Origin: Methanobacteriales archaeon HGW-Methanobacteriales-1
Lineage (GTDB): Archaea > Methanobacteriota > Methanobacteria > Methanobacteriales > Methanobacteriaceae
Length of the DNA: 64,000 nt
Direction of reading: 5' to 3'
NCBI GenBank assembly: GCA_002839705.1
Contig: PGYO01000001.1
Location: forward strand, 522,311 to 586,310
Position numbers and translations under genes: made by a program
The notes under the pieces: generated by a model
What the model was told of the DNA's origin: nothing
Database searches by the model: none
Seen by the model: the letters and a program-made list of their open reading frames with translations, nothing else
Shown: positions 27,800-37,311 of the stretch, piece after piece
Numbering within the stretch: the first letter of the stretch is position 1
How the letters are laid out: every line of letters begins with the position of its first letter

Positions 27800-30328
27800 C
27801 TAATCAAATGTTGTTTGGCCTTTTTCAGGGATTAGGTCGGCTGATTTTCCGAGTATTTGGAGAGCTATTTGTTTTTCGGGATCTCCTGATTCTAGGTGTT
27901 GGAATGCAGATAAGACATTAAAAATATCTAATGATGAGTATTGAATATTGTTTAGTGTAGACTTGAATTCGCGTTTACCACCGGATTCATATGCTCTCAT
28001 TGATAAATGCACACAATCTATTAAAGTTCTATCATCAATATTCTCTCTTTCATTAAATTTTAATAATTTAACACCCTTAGTTTTACCTTTTTTAATGGAT
28101 AATACGAGTCCTGACGAATCTAAAGTGCTTAGATCTATATTTAAACTTTTTGATATTAAATTGGCAGTATCAAAAGGCATAGCATCTAGTTCACTTAATC
28201 TACAATAAACATAGAATCTAGTAGCACCATCCAAGCTTTCAGAATTCTTAATGAACTTATCAAGTGTATATTGGACAACATAAATTTCTGCTAATTCAAG
28301 GATGTCAGTGACATTAAAATCTCCACTGATACTTTTTATTTCAGAGTATTGTGTTAATTGATTTAGAGTAGCTCCCATTGCTGCAACTGTTATATCAGCA
28401 CCACGTAAACCATGATTCCACAATTCATTAAATTTTTCTTTTAAATCATCTGCTAAATCTTCTTTTATCTCTTCTATAAATCCCGACTTTTCTGTTTGGC
28501 GTTTTCTAGCTACAATCACTATTGAAGACATAATTGATGCTTTTCCCCTTGCAAGGGGGTTGTCGGGACTTTCTGTGTGTATTGGCCATGTTGCAGTGAT
28601 TCTGAGTTTAGCATTTCTAAGTGCTGTTAAAACGAAATCCCATGCTTTAACACTACTATGGGCAAAATACATAATTAATATTCCGTCATCTGTTAACATT
28701 GAGTTCATTTTCTGACATGAAAGTGTGAACAGGTGCTGAAATAGCTCTTCACTCCGATTTCCTCCAACAGAAAGATCTTGAGACTTAGGAGTTTCTTTAG
28801 GTAAATCAATCAAATTTTGCAGTGCCCTTTTTTCAAAAACATAAAAAAACTCGCTCAATTCTGGATATTGAACATCATCAAAATATGGAGGATCAGTTAC
28901 TATTATTTGTGTTTTAAATTCAGAATCTAGAATAGATCTATTTTCTATAATGATCTTTTTGTCATCTAAATTCTTTAATTTTTCAATAGAATAATTTAAG
29001 CTTCTTAATATTCTATTATTAACGCTTATTAATGTTCCTGAAGCCTTTACAAAAGGATTAACCTCGGCATGATCCCACATCATCGAAATTCCTCGCGCTG
29101 TCAGAGCGTGCGCAACTATTTCTCTCTTTTGGATCCAACCAATGGATCTGCAGTTGTAATCTATATGTTTTCCAAGAATAAATGATAGATAAGTAGCTAT
29201 AGCGATTTTATAATCTTTATTTCCTTTAAAATCATGAGTATCAATATATTCTCTAATCAATTTTATAAGAGTAATAAACAACAGTCTTTGGCGTGGATTT
29301 AAAAATTTATACCAATATTTTAGATATTTTGTACTTCTTATGTCCCCTTCTGGCATTTTTTCAATAGGTATTAAATCTTCTTTGAGAAATAAGTCCCAAT
29401 TTTTATCTAAAATTTCTTTTGATTTTTGGAATGCTTTCAAATCATTTTCATTAGGTAAATCATATTCTTTACCTTTTTTTGCTAATAATACAACTGCTAG
29501 GAGCATTTCTTCATCGTTTTCAAGTATTTCATTTTTAATATGGTCATTAGGAATTGTTTTACCACAATCTAGACATTTACCTTTTCCACCAATTACAGTC
29601 CTTTCTGGAACATCAGTACCATAACAAATTTCCATTTTTAATCTTTTCTCAGTGTCAATTATGGGTTTAAGGTAAATTTTCTTTTCTTTGGTATCAGAAA
29701 GCCACCATTTCCCTACTAACGGATTCTTAAATCCGCAGTCAGGACAAGAAACCATCCAAGCATGAATATATGCTGATACATCTTTACCATTATGTTTGGG
29801 ATAAAATTCATTTAATTCCGCTTGTGCTTTATCAAAAACCCAATTTAAAGCCAATTCTACATCTTCATATAATTTTTCACTATATTTTGCAGGATAATCT
29901 ATTGTAGCATTTTGAATTAGATGGGCAACTGGATTATAATCATTGGAGAATGCAGTACATCCCATCCTAACTGCTTCAAATGGAATTGATCCTCCGCCCG
30001 CAAATGGATCTAAAATAGAAGGTTTGTCATTCCCCCAAACTTCTTTGTATTTTTTTTTTAAGCTTTCTAATTGGCTTTTACTTAAATCATATTTATGCGC
30101 TCTTTTTTTTTTATCTCCTAAACCTAATAAACGTTTAAATTCAATAACATCAAAATCTTCAGGTAATAAAGCCCCTAATACTGTTGCTCTAGCAGCTACT
30201 AAAGGTTTCCGGGTCCACCAATAATGTAATTCAAAAGTTGGAGCTCTCCCTTTTTTTTCGATCTTAGACTCGGCACTAATTTCTTCAACAGGTAAAAATG
30301 TTTCAATTAACGTCCTTTTTTCTCCCAT
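27800..30328 (-). CDS. DUF1156-type DNA amino-methyltransferase
   Basis: Protein of 842 residues. The N-terminal LHYWWTRKPLVAARA is the DUF1156 hallmark. SAM-binding motif I is DPFAGGGS (107-114) and the catalytic DPPY is at 479-482, giving the N6-adenine/N4-cytosine class. Between them are two CxxC pairs (CPDCG, CLDCG), probably one zinc knuckle inside the target-recognition insert. A helical tail follows. The enzyme should methylate a specific DNA sequence and mark self DNA. Neighbouring genes (DUF499 ATPase, helicase) are the partners seen elsewhere with DUF1156. It is separated by 12 and 16 bp from them. Target site and base cannot be read from the sequence. Confidence 0.88.
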   Translation of the reverse strand: MGEKRTLIETFLPVEEISAESKIEKKGRAPTFELHYWWTRKPLVAARATVLGALLPEDFDVIEFKRLLGLGDKKKRAHKYDLSKSQLESLKKKYKEVWGNDKPSILDPFAGGGSIPFEAVRMGCTAFSNDYNPVAHLIQNATIDYPAKYSEKLYEDVELALNWVFDKAQAELNEFYPKHNGKDVSAYIHAWMVSCPDCGFKNPLVGKWWLSDTKEKKIYLKPIIDTEKRLKMEICYGTDVPERTVIGGKGKCLDCGKTIPNDHIKNEILENDEEMLLAVVLLAKKGKEYDLPNENDLKAFQKSKEILDKNWDLFLKEDLIPIEKMPEGDIRSTKYLKYWYKFLNPRQRLLFITLIKLIREYIDTHDFKGNKDYKIAIATYLSFILGKHIDYNCRSIGWIQKREIVAHALTARGISMMWDHAEVNPFVKASGTLISVNNRILRSLNYSIEKLKNLDDKKIIIENRSILDSEFKTQIIVTDPPYFDDVQYPELSEFFYVFEKRALQNLIDLPKETPKSQDLSVGGNRSEELFQHLFTLSCQKMNSMLTDDGILIMYFAHSSVKAWDFVLTALRNAKLRITATWPIHTESPDNPLARGKASIMSSIVIVARKRQTEKSGFIEEIKEDLADDLKEKFNELWNHGLRGADITVAAMGATLNQLTQYSEIKSISGDFNVTDILELAEIYVVQYTLDKFIKNSESLDGATRFYVYCRLSELDAMPFDTANLISKSLNIDLSTLDSSGLVLSIKKGKTKGVKLLKFNERENIDDRTLIDCVHLSMRAYESGGKREFKSTLNNIQYSSLDIFNVLSAFQHLESGDPEKQIALQILGKSADLIPEKGQTTFD

Positions 30329-30340
30329 TACATCACCATT

Positions 30341-30763
30341 TTATAAATACATGGCCTTAAAAGCTGTTAAAGCTTTATTTTTTAATGAAAGTATCTTCCA
30401 TACCCAGAAAGATACTTCTTCATCTGATAATCTTCTTAAATTGTCAAAAGCTTCTTCAATTCTTAATCTTTCTTCAATACTGGAAGCTAATTTCATGGCC
30501 ACTAATATTCTCATACCCTCATCTACCTTGAAATCAAATTCATCTCCCCAGGATAATTTTTTCAAACCTTTTTCTTCTTGAAGCCTATCTGCAAAATTTT
30601 TGACCATTTCACTTCGCCAGGAAAAAATTATACTTATAGGGGTGGAATAACTTCGATTTATGCTTTCTATATGTTCAAACAGTTGCATACTTCTGTTTTT
30701 GCCTTCTTTTAATCTTAAAGAATAATGAATACGTTTATCATTGGGACATATTTTCAAATTCAC
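30341..30763 (-). CDS. small unknown protein between the DUF499 and DUF1156 genes
   Basis: Protein of 140 residues, mostly helical by composition, with SIIFSWRSEM, LKKLSWGDEFDFKVDEGMRI and a C-terminal half rich in Glu/Leu helices ending LKNKALTAFKAMYL. No catalytic motif, metal site or membrane segment is visible. It starts three bases after the DUF499 gene, so it is a true operon member. I believe a small DUF of this size recurs between these two genes in other archaea, but I cannot name it safely. It may be an adaptor between ATPase and methylase. Confidence 0.65.
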   Translation of the reverse strand: MNLKICPNDKRIHYSLRLKEGKNRSMQLFEHIESINRSYSTPISIIFSWRSEMVKNFADRLQEEKGLKKLSWGDEFDFKVDEGMRILVAMKLASSIEERLRIEEAFDNLRRLSDEEVSFWVWKILSLKNKALTAFKAMYL

Positions 30764-30766
30764 ACC

Positions 30767-33700
30767 TTAACTAGTTATAATTTCAATTTTAAATTCAATT
30801 TCATCTTCATATGATTTGAAGCCTTTAATTGATTCAATTAATGGAGATACTTCTATTCCATCCCCATAATCAAATTTAATAGTAGTTATCACATCTTCTT
30901 GAACTAAATTAGATAATCTTTGCACTATATCTGATAGTTCATTCACATCCACTTTTTCAGTTTCTTTAATAGTTAAACCAATTTTATTTCCTTGCATAGA
31001 AGCTTTTATTATTGGATTATATCCTGTGGTTAAGGTACTAAATTTAAATCTTGCAGCTTGAAGTGTTTGAGTTGTGGGTAATCTAAATTTGACTTTTTGG
31101 AGCTTGAATGATTGCGATTCTACATCTTCCAAGAATTCGTCAATAGAAGTAAAAATTAATTTTTTAGATATTATCCATTTTTCACATTTTTCACATTTTT
31201 GAGCGGCTTTAGGATTTTTAGCCTTACAGTAAGGACATTCGCTGATATTTTCTTCATCTTCAGGTTTGACTAGATCTTTTGGAGGCTCAATAATATCAAA
31301 AGATTCCCCACAGCAACTACATTTAATAGCACTTTTTGAATTTCTTCCTTTACAATGTGGACAAATTTTAGTATTTTCAACAATATCATTTAATTTATCA
31401 AAAAGATCATCAGCAATACTTTTAGGTAATATATTATACGCATCTTTAACTCCGCCTTTGATGGGCTGTTTATATTCAAAATCATTAGCAATATTATCGA
31501 ATTTACAAAGATTTATTTCATTAATATCTTGCATGGAACCTTTATATGAAGCAAATAGTCCCTGATCAACACCATTATTAACTGCATTTTTTAATACCTC
31601 TTTATTTTTGGGCAGAGGAAAAGAAGGATTATTTTGAAACTTTTCATTAAGATCTGAAAAAGTAATGGCTTTATCTTGTAAAACTCTGTCTGCAATAAAA
31701 GCAGGATGAAGATCTTCTAAAATTTTATCTGCCTTTTTAAGGGCCAGATAAACTTTCTCGGGAACTTTTTTAGCCCCTTCAAATCCACTTTGCAATGTAA
31801 TATATTTTAAATCTTTACCTTTGGGATAAAATATCATTGAGTAACAAAGTTCAATAGTACTGCTAGAATTACTATTAGTTTCTTTTTCATACTCTTCAAT
31901 TTTCTTTTTGTAAGTTTTCAGTTGTTCTTTAGTATCTGAAGAAGTTTTTAAATCCTTAATAGCTAAATAAAGGGCAATAGTATCTTCCATTTTTAATATT
32001 CTTTCTTTTTTAGGAACTAATAAATAAATAAGATTCTGTTTTTCCCGGAAATTTTGGCCTTCTTTTTCTACAACATCTTTTAAAGCTGCAGATGCCTCCC
32101 CACCTTCAGTTGATGAAAGATTTTCATAATCAGTTACCACTAATGTAGGTTTAGTTGGATTTCTAACATCAGTTTCCCAAACTCGAACATCAAAAATATC
32201 CGTCCAAAGCATCTTACTTATTCGGGACTTAATTTCTTGTTTCTTTTGGACTCTAGAAATACGGGTTTTCGCATCGTTAATAAGTTTTTTAATTGATATG
32301 TCTACAGTAAAGTACCAATGACCTGCAGTTTGTTTAAAATACCATAATCCATCAATACTATCCAATTTGTCAATTGATTCTTCTACATCTCCAGGATATA
32401 AAAGATTAGGTATAGAAACTGCTAGAGCAATGTCTTTTAGTGTTGCACCTCTGCTGTATTCTTTAGTAGAACCAATTAATGTGTATAAATAAATTGTGGT
32501 TGCTATTCTGACGTTGGGCCCCATGAAAGTCATAGGATCTAATGATTGAGAGCGTGATTTGTGTTCATCATTCACTATATCTGTTCTTATAACATTTTGG
32601 AATTCTCCACGGTCAATTCTATTAGTCAATTCATTATAAATTGAATTATCTAATAAATCAATGATTCCAGGAGTTATTATAAGATCAATATCTAAATTAT
32701 TTCTTTGTTGATATACACTTTTCACAACATGAGACAATAATCTTAAAACTCCCCTAGTTTTATTGAATTCACTAATAGTGGACACTCGATCATACAAAAT
32801 ATCAATAATTACTGGATGAAATGGATATGCTCTTTCTAAAGATTTAAAATATTCTGTTGAATTTATTTCATCTGAAAGATAATTTGAGTTTTGAACATAG
32901 AATTTTTGCATTGATTCGGCAGCAGCATTTCCTAAGTTTTCATCAATATGTTCAAATAATCTTTTTTTAACAATTGTGTAAACATCATTTTTTTGCAATG
33001 GAACAACAAATGATCCTTCACGTGCAATAATAGAACTTACTTTCTCTTTGTATTCTTCGAGAAGTTCAGCCTCTCTTTTATATGATGGTTCATTTCCAGG
33101 TAATGTAAGTACCATCATTGCATTTTTTTTATTAGAAACAGCTTCTGTAATATTGTGCAAAAAAGAAATGGTTATTTCTGATAAATTAGTATTTCCAACA
33201 GTAATTCCTTCAGAATCTTTTAAATAGTTTACTAATTCATCTAATAATATTAAAACAGGTTTATTTACGCTTTCTAAAGCTTTTGTAAGAACTTTTGCAG
33301 GGGGTCTTTGCATATTAATATCATATTGCTCTAAAAGTTCATAACATCCTAATTGTCGCCCTATTTCTCCCCATATTGTTCTAAATTCACTTTCCAATCC
33401 ACTCAGATCTCTACAATCAATAGATGCCATGGCTACTTCAGGTATTTCACGCATATCTTTTTCTTGCAATATTTCTTGAATGTTCTCATTATCTTTAAGT
33501 TCCCAGGAGTTTTGATATAAGTGATATAAAGCCACGAGAGTGTGAGTTTTCCCTCCTCCAAAACTAGTATCAATGACCATTAAGGGCTTAGCCTTTCCAG
33601 TACCTAATCTTTCTAATGATTCACCTAAAATACCCTGTAAGTTACGGGTCATATGAGTTAATTTAAAGAATTCTTTGGGATCTTGGTAAATGGGATCAGC

Positions 33701-33823
33701 TTTTCCCTCTAAAAATGAAAAAAAACTTACTACAAATGAATTTTCTTGAATTTTGCCTTCTCTGATGTTTTCCCGTGGAACTAGTTTACCGGTTTCAAAT
33801 GCTTCTTTGAGTTTCAATACCAA
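30767..33823 (-). CDS. DUF499 family large ATPase with two zinc ribbons
   Basis: Protein of about 1018 residues (positions here count from the alternative GTG at 33832). The N-terminal ATPase region has TSFGGGKTHT (Walker A, 91-98) and a later ILLDELVNYL (Walker B), as in DUF499 proteins. Near 824-841 and 866-883 are two four-Cys zinc ribbons (CPHC...CSCC and CPYC...CEKC). Family members occur in predicted anti-phage operons with DUF1156 methylases and helicases and may act as a DNA-loading motor. It is the first gene of the long minus-strand operon. The TTG at 33823 is preferred as start because GGGGTG lies six bases upstream; the GTG at 33832 is part of that motif. Confidence 0.85.
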   Translation of the reverse strand: MVLKLKEAFETGKLVPRENIREGKIQENSFVVSFFSFLEGKADPIYQDPKEFFKLTHMTRNLQGILGESLERLGTGKAKPLMVIDTSFGGGKTHTLVALYHLYQNSWELKDNENIQEILQEKDMREIPEVAMASIDCRDLSGLESEFRTIWGEIGRQLGCYELLEQYDINMQRPPAKVLTKALESVNKPVLILLDELVNYLKDSEGITVGNTNLSEITISFLHNITEAVSNKKNAMMVLTLPGNEPSYKREAELLEEYKEKVSSIIAREGSFVVPLQKNDVYTIVKKRLFEHIDENLGNAAAESMQKFYVQNSNYLSDEINSTEYFKSLERAYPFHPVIIDILYDRVSTISEFNKTRGVLRLLSHVVKSVYQQRNNLDIDLIITPGIIDLLDNSIYNELTNRIDRGEFQNVIRTDIVNDEHKSRSQSLDPMTFMGPNVRIATTIYLYTLIGSTKEYSRGATLKDIALAVSIPNLLYPGDVEESIDKLDSIDGLWYFKQTAGHWYFTVDISIKKLINDAKTRISRVQKKQEIKSRISKMLWTDIFDVRVWETDVRNPTKPTLVVTDYENLSSTEGGEASAALKDVVEKEGQNFREKQNLIYLLVPKKERILKMEDTIALYLAIKDLKTSSDTKEQLKTYKKKIEEYEKETNSNSSSTIELCYSMIFYPKGKDLKYITLQSGFEGAKKVPEKVYLALKKADKILEDLHPAFIADRVLQDKAITFSDLNEKFQNNPSFPLPKNKEVLKNAVNNGVDQGLFASYKGSMQDINEINLCKFDNIANDFEYKQPIKGGVKDAYNILPKSIADDLFDKLNDIVENTKICPHCKGRNSKSAIKCSCCGESFDIIEPPKDLVKPEDEENISECPYCKAKNPKAAQKCEKCEKWIISKKLIFTSIDEFLEDVESQSFKLQKVKFRLPTTQTLQAARFKFSTLTTGYNPIIKASMQGNKIGLTIKETEKVDVNELSDIVQRLSNLVQEDVITTIKFDYGDGIEVSPLIESIKGFKSYEDEIEFKIEIITS

Positions 33824-33832
33824 GATATACAC

Positions 33833-34169
33833 CCCTTAAAATTAATTTAATTTAAATAATGATTTTTTTAAAGATTTAGAATGAATTTATTATCTAAATG
33901 TTATTAATTATCCATTAACTATTATATTTTCTATTAATGCCAATTAGTAACATTTATATTGAATAATAATACTTTTAAATTAATTATTATTTCAAAATAT
34001 CAATAGAAACATATAATACTGTTATAAATGCTATATATATACTTGTCCACACATGACATTCAAAAATAGAAGAACATAATCTCAAAAGAAGTATTAATCC
34101 ATATTATAATTATTATTATAATAAACTTTTATCAAAAATTCTAATAGCATTCATAGGAACGGTAATAAA
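33833..34169. promoter_or_regulatory. divergent promoter region of the defence operon
   Basis: This is 337 bp of very AT-rich DNA between the start of the DUF499-led operon (minus) and a possible nuclease/wHTH gene (plus). Promoters for both must lie here, with many TATA-like stretches such as TATATATA at about 34032. I see no gene and no convincing long palindrome. Confidence 0.4.
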
Positions 34170-34943
34170 ATGATTAATGTAGAAAAAGATTTATATCCTT
34201 TTGTTGAACGATTTCTTATAGAAAAAAAGAACTGTTTTAATGATTATGTGGGAAATGAGTTGCATATGGGTTCAGATAAAAGAATGAGGGCAGACATATA
34301 TGGATATTCAAATAATAAAGATTCTAAATTAATCTACCTGCTAGAGGGTAAACACTACTTAGATGCAAGAAAAAATTTTAGTAAAGTACTCTGTGAAGCT
34401 CTACCTCTTCTGGAATATGCAGATCATGTTTATATTTTTGGAATAAGCAGCAATGATTTTGAAAAGCAAAATAAAAAATATTTTGAAATATGTAAACTTT
34501 TAGGAATTGGAATATTAATTTTAGATGAATATGGGGAAATAAATGAAATATTAGTGGCAAAAAGAAATCAATTAGATGAATTTGATAGAAAAGAAGTATT
34601 ATTTAGAATTTTTCTTAAAGGAGTCAAGTCACCAACAGCTAATTTAATTTTTCAGGCAGTATGTGAGTATATTAAATTAAATAGGCTTGAAAATAATTGT
34701 GTTCAGTTCATTGAAGTTTATCAAGAACTATTTTCTAAAGAAGAGTATAAAGAAAGCTTAGATCATATTTTTAATTCTAATTTTGTTTTGACGGATATTG
34801 GAATGAGAAATGCATTTGAAAAAGAGTTTGGAAACTCAGAATTTGTTAAAATACAACCAATGAGTCGAAAGGTTGATGATTACATTTGCATAACTCAAAA
34901 AGGGAGGGAACTAATTAGAAAATCTATTTTAATTATTGAGTAA
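34170..34943 (+). CDS. possible PD-(D/E)XK-like nuclease/wHTH protein divergent from the defence operon
   Basis: Protein of 257 residues, not recognised as a named family. Residues about 35-70 read RMRADIYGYSN...LIYLLEGKHYLD, a D...E-x-K pattern reminiscent of restriction-endonuclease folds. The C-terminal third (FVLTDIGMRNAFEKEF ... CITQKGRELIRKS) looks like a winged-helix DNA-binding domain. It is transcribed away from the DUF499 operon from a shared 337-bp region, the position of many regulators. It could therefore control that operon or act as an accessory nuclease. Ribosome-binding signal (AGGAACGG) is weak. Confidence 0.6.
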   Translation: MINVEKDLYPFVERFLIEKKNCFNDYVGNELHMGSDKRMRADIYGYSNNKDSKLIYLLEGKHYLDARKNFSKVLCEALPLLEYADHVYIFGISSNDFEKQNKKYFEICKLLGIGILILDEYGEINEILVAKRNQLDEFDRKEVLFRIFLKGVKSPTANLIFQAVCEYIKLNRLENNCVQFIEVYQELFSKEEYKESLDHIFNSNFVLTDIGMRNAFEKEFGNSEFVKIQPMSRKVDDYICITQKGRELIRKSILIIE

Positions 34944-34999
34944 ATTTATGATAGATTATAAGTAATATATTTATATAATATATTATTAATAATATTAGT

Positions 35000-35608
35000 A
35001 TGAATTTATTACAAATTGAATCTCATATAAATCAAGGCCAGAACCTTTTATTCTATAAAAAAGATGTTCATGATATTTATAAACAAATAAATTCCAATTT
35101 TCTGTGCGTATTCTTTAATGAGCCTACTCCTATTAAACATAGATTAATGGAATCTATTGAAACTGTGGTTAATCAAACAGAACCTTCATTAAGTCGTTTA
35201 ACTTTACCAGAACTGATTAAAATTCTAATGGTAAAATTGAATTCCAAAACATTAATCATACTTTTTAATAATTTTCATATATTAACTCGTAGACTAGTGG
35301 CCACCCTACAGGAGTTGAACCGATATCAGAATATAATTTTTATCTGTAGCTTTGATAAAGACTTTAAGAGTGAGGCCTATGGTTTTTTCACTACATTTCA
35401 CCTGATGAATGTGGATCAGTATAAACTGGAAACAGGAAAAGATGAAATAAATATATCCTATGCTGTGTATTTTTTTCTGGGACTGATTGGATTTTTTATC
35501 TACCTTAAAACTGCATCATCGGCCTATATGGCTGCCATGCTAATTGGAGGTATCTGGTTTGGAATGATTATTTTTAGAACATTTATTTACACGGGAGGCC
35601 GAGTATGA
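35000..35608 (+). CDS. membrane protein with degenerate NTPase-like N-terminus
   Basis: Protein of 202 residues. The N-terminal 135 residues include FLCVFFNE and TLIILFNNFHILTRR followed by NIIFICSFD, the beta-strand order of a P-loop ATPase lacking Walker A. The C-terminus has two membrane segments (YAVYFFLGLIGFFIYL and AAMLIGGIWFGMIIF). No clear ribosome-binding site precedes the ATG, which may be near-leaderless. It overlaps the next gene by four bases (ATGA), so the two are coupled. Function unknown; it may be a membrane-anchored remnant of an AAA ATPase. Confidence 0.62.
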   Translation: MNLLQIESHINQGQNLLFYKKDVHDIYKQINSNFLCVFFNEPTPIKHRLMESIETVVNQTEPSLSRLTLPELIKILMVKLNSKTLIILFNNFHILTRRLVATLQELNRYQNIIFICSFDKDFKSEAYGFFTTFHLMNVDQYKLETGKDEINISYAVYFFLGLIGFFIYLKTASSAYMAAMLIGGIWFGMIIFRTFIYTGGRV

Positions 35609-36240
35609 AAGCCTACACTCATATCATGGGAGGAATACTCTTTTTCCTTATACTAGCCTATCTACTTAATATTAGCAATCCTTTTTTAGGAGTATTCTGT
35701 GCTGCGTGGATATCAGTATTCCCCAATATTGTAGATAAGCTTACAGGTAAACCTCGTGCATGGGGCCACTCATTTTTATGGCTAATTCCTATGGCCCTTT
35801 TCGCAATTTACAGCCCATTAATAGCAACTGCATTGGTCGTTGGGTTTCTTTCACATCTTCTGATGGATAGTTTCACGGTTTATGGTGTACCTGCGCTGTA
35901 TCCTTTTAAAAAATCTGGCTTTGTTTGTTTAAATAAAAAAAGAAGATTTAAAACGGGTTCTAATCAGGATAAGGCCGTATTTATTTTCTTGTTATTTTTG
36001 ATTGTTCCAATTATCTTATTTACTACTGGTTTGGGTAATTTTTTTCTTGGTGAGAATATGAATGTGGCCTTTGCAGTCAGTAATCAATCAAATAACAGCT
36101 CCATCTCTCCTCAAAATAGTAATATTTATTTAAGTTTTAAACTTGATGAGGCCTGTAATAAGAACATTACTTTTGAAAAGGTCAATGAAAATAAAACTAG
36201 TATTGTGGTTCAGGATATTAATACTACAGTGAAAAAATAA
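35605..36240 (+). CDS. YdjM/DUF457-type membrane-bound metal-dependent hydrolase
   Basis: Protein of 211 residues with four to five membrane segments. Conserved polar residues are an N-terminal His (YTHIMGG), FPNIVDKLTGK, WGHSF, and SHLLMDSFTVYGVPALYPF. This His/Asp pattern defines the YdjM (LexA-regulated inner membrane) and DUF457 family, predicted metal-dependent hydrolases acting on lipids or phosphate esters. A 60-residue extracytoplasmic tail rich in Asn/Ser is added at the C-terminus. It is coupled to the preceding membrane-protein gene. Substrate unknown. Confidence 0.78.
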   Translation: MKAYTHIMGGILFFLILAYLLNISNPFLGVFCAAWISVFPNIVDKLTGKPRAWGHSFLWLIPMALFAIYSPLIATALVVGFLSHLLMDSFTVYGVPALYPFKKSGFVCLNKKRRFKTGSNQDKAVFIFLLFLIVPIILFTTGLGNFFLGENMNVAFAVSNQSNNSSISPQNSNIYLSFKLDEACNKNITFEKVNENKTSIVVQDINTTVKK

Positions 36241-36253
36241 AAAAATATTAATT

Positions 36254-36682
36254 TTATTGGAATCTTTTTTGTAATTGATTAGATATTAGTTCGTTTATAT
36301 TCACTCCTTTTTGAATAGCTGTATTGTAATCTATGGATAGTTTTTGATTGTCTTTACTTATTTGCATGGCATTGGGTCTGATAAATATCCATGATGTTTG
36401 GTTTATGAATTTTAGGGCCACCCATGGTTCTGCTTTGAATTTCCAAGCGAACCTTATGAGATTTTTTATTTGGGCCGTTCTGATTATTATTCTATTATTG
36501 GTGCTTATTTTTACTTCTATGACAAATACTGACTCTCCATCTCCAACCAGTAGGTCTGGATTTCTTACGGAAGATCCTGGTAGTCTACAGGCTTCATAAT
36601 CTGCTTTTTTTAGTTCTCCTACCAATTCATATTCGTGCTTTATTCCAAAATCTTTGATTCTATTAATGTTCATTTTTTTCAT
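36254..36682 (-). CDS. hjc: Holliday junction resolvase Hjc
   Basis: Protein of 142 residues with the archaeal Hjc layout: HEYELVGELKKADYEACRLPGS, NPDLLVGDG (Asp43), VFVIEVKIS (Glu56, Lys58), then FAWKFKAEPWVALKFIN. These acidic residues and the lysine form the PD-(D/E)XK active site that cleaves four-way DNA junctions as a dimer during recombination repair. The C-terminal 40 residues extend beyond the minimal enzyme. It is convergent with the YdjM-like gene. ATG at 36682 has AGGAG three bases upstream; an ATG three codons later is possible. Confidence 0.85.
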   Translation of the reverse strand: MKKMNINRIKDFGIKHEYELVGELKKADYEACRLPGSSVRNPDLLVGDGESVFVIEVKISTNNRIIIRTAQIKNLIRFAWKFKAEPWVALKFINQTSWIFIRPNAMQISKDNQKLSIDYNTAIQKGVNINELISNQLQKRFQ

Positions 36683-36717
36683 AATCTCCTAAGTTTTATT
36701 ACTTACTATTGTATTAG

Positions 36718-36767
36718 TAGTAACACTTATATATGTATTACCATTATATTAAATAGTATCACTTATA
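36718..36767. promoter_or_regulatory. two direct repeats TAGTAWCACTTATA in a divergent promoter
   Basis: TAGTAACACTTATA (36718-36731) and TAGTATCACTTATA (36754-36767) lie 36 bp apart between the divergent Hjc and secreted-protein genes. The second copy abuts the ribosome-binding site AGGAGGTGA. They may be regulator sites or duplicated promoter elements. Confidence 0.4.
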
Positions 36768-36780
36768 GGAGGTGAAAAAT

Positions 36781-37311
36781 CTGAACAAGACAAAAGTATT
36801 AGGACTGTTTACCATCATTTTATGTCTAATATGTGTTACAGCTCAGCCAATAAGCGCTGCTAAGACATACAATGATTATTACTGGAAAGGCAGCTACTTA
36901 AGTGCTGATGATAATGGTATTTCTTATCATTACCTCAAAAATGGTGCACCAGTTACCAGATGGACCAGAGACATACCCTCTGCAACAGTATCCATTGACA
37001 ATAAATTAGTTTATGTTCTGGATAACCATAACGTACTGATAGCACTTAATAAAACCAATGGAAAAGATATTTGGACTTTAGATCTCTTTGAATCGTATAG
37101 TAAGTCCCAATTTGTTACCAAGAATTATTTACTTCTCTCCAGTCCTGAAAATGCGGCCATGATCAAATTAACTCCGGCCCACTTAGTCTGGACTAAGAGT
37201 TACAAGATAAATAATCTAGTGTTTTATGGTGCAATAAAAGCTAAAAATGGTTCTTACTACTTGATGTTAAAGAGTGCTAATAAAACGAGATTCTATAAAT
37301 TGCAAGTTTAA
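36781..37311 (+). CDS. small secreted PQQ-repeat-like protein
   Basis: Protein of about 176 residues with a signal peptide (VLGLFTIILCLICVTA, cut near ISAA). The mature chain contains a PQQ/beta-propeller blade pattern: LVYVLDNHNVLIALNKTNGKDIW, with a second, weaker one near VWTKSYK. It is probably an exported beta-rich protein with only part of a propeller. The ribosome-binding site AGGAGGTGA is followed after five bases by CTG, so CTG is the likely start; the only alternative, GTG at 36772, lies inside the binding site. Function unknown. Confidence 0.65.
   Translation: MNKTKVLGLFTIILCLICVTAQPISAAKTYNDYYWKGSYLSADDNGISYHYLKNGAPVTRWTRDIPSATVSIDNKLVYVLDNHNVLIALNKTNGKDIWTLDLFESYSKSQFVTKNYLLLSSPENAAMIKLTPAHLVWTKSYKINNLVFYGAIKAKNGSYYLMLKSANKTRFYKLQV

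Noticed and set aside
23701..33832. Classification of the operon as DISARM or BREX
   Set aside because: No DUF1998 protein, no phospholipase D protein, and no PglZ or BrxC-like protein is present, so these names would be wrong despite the shared helicase-methylase theme.
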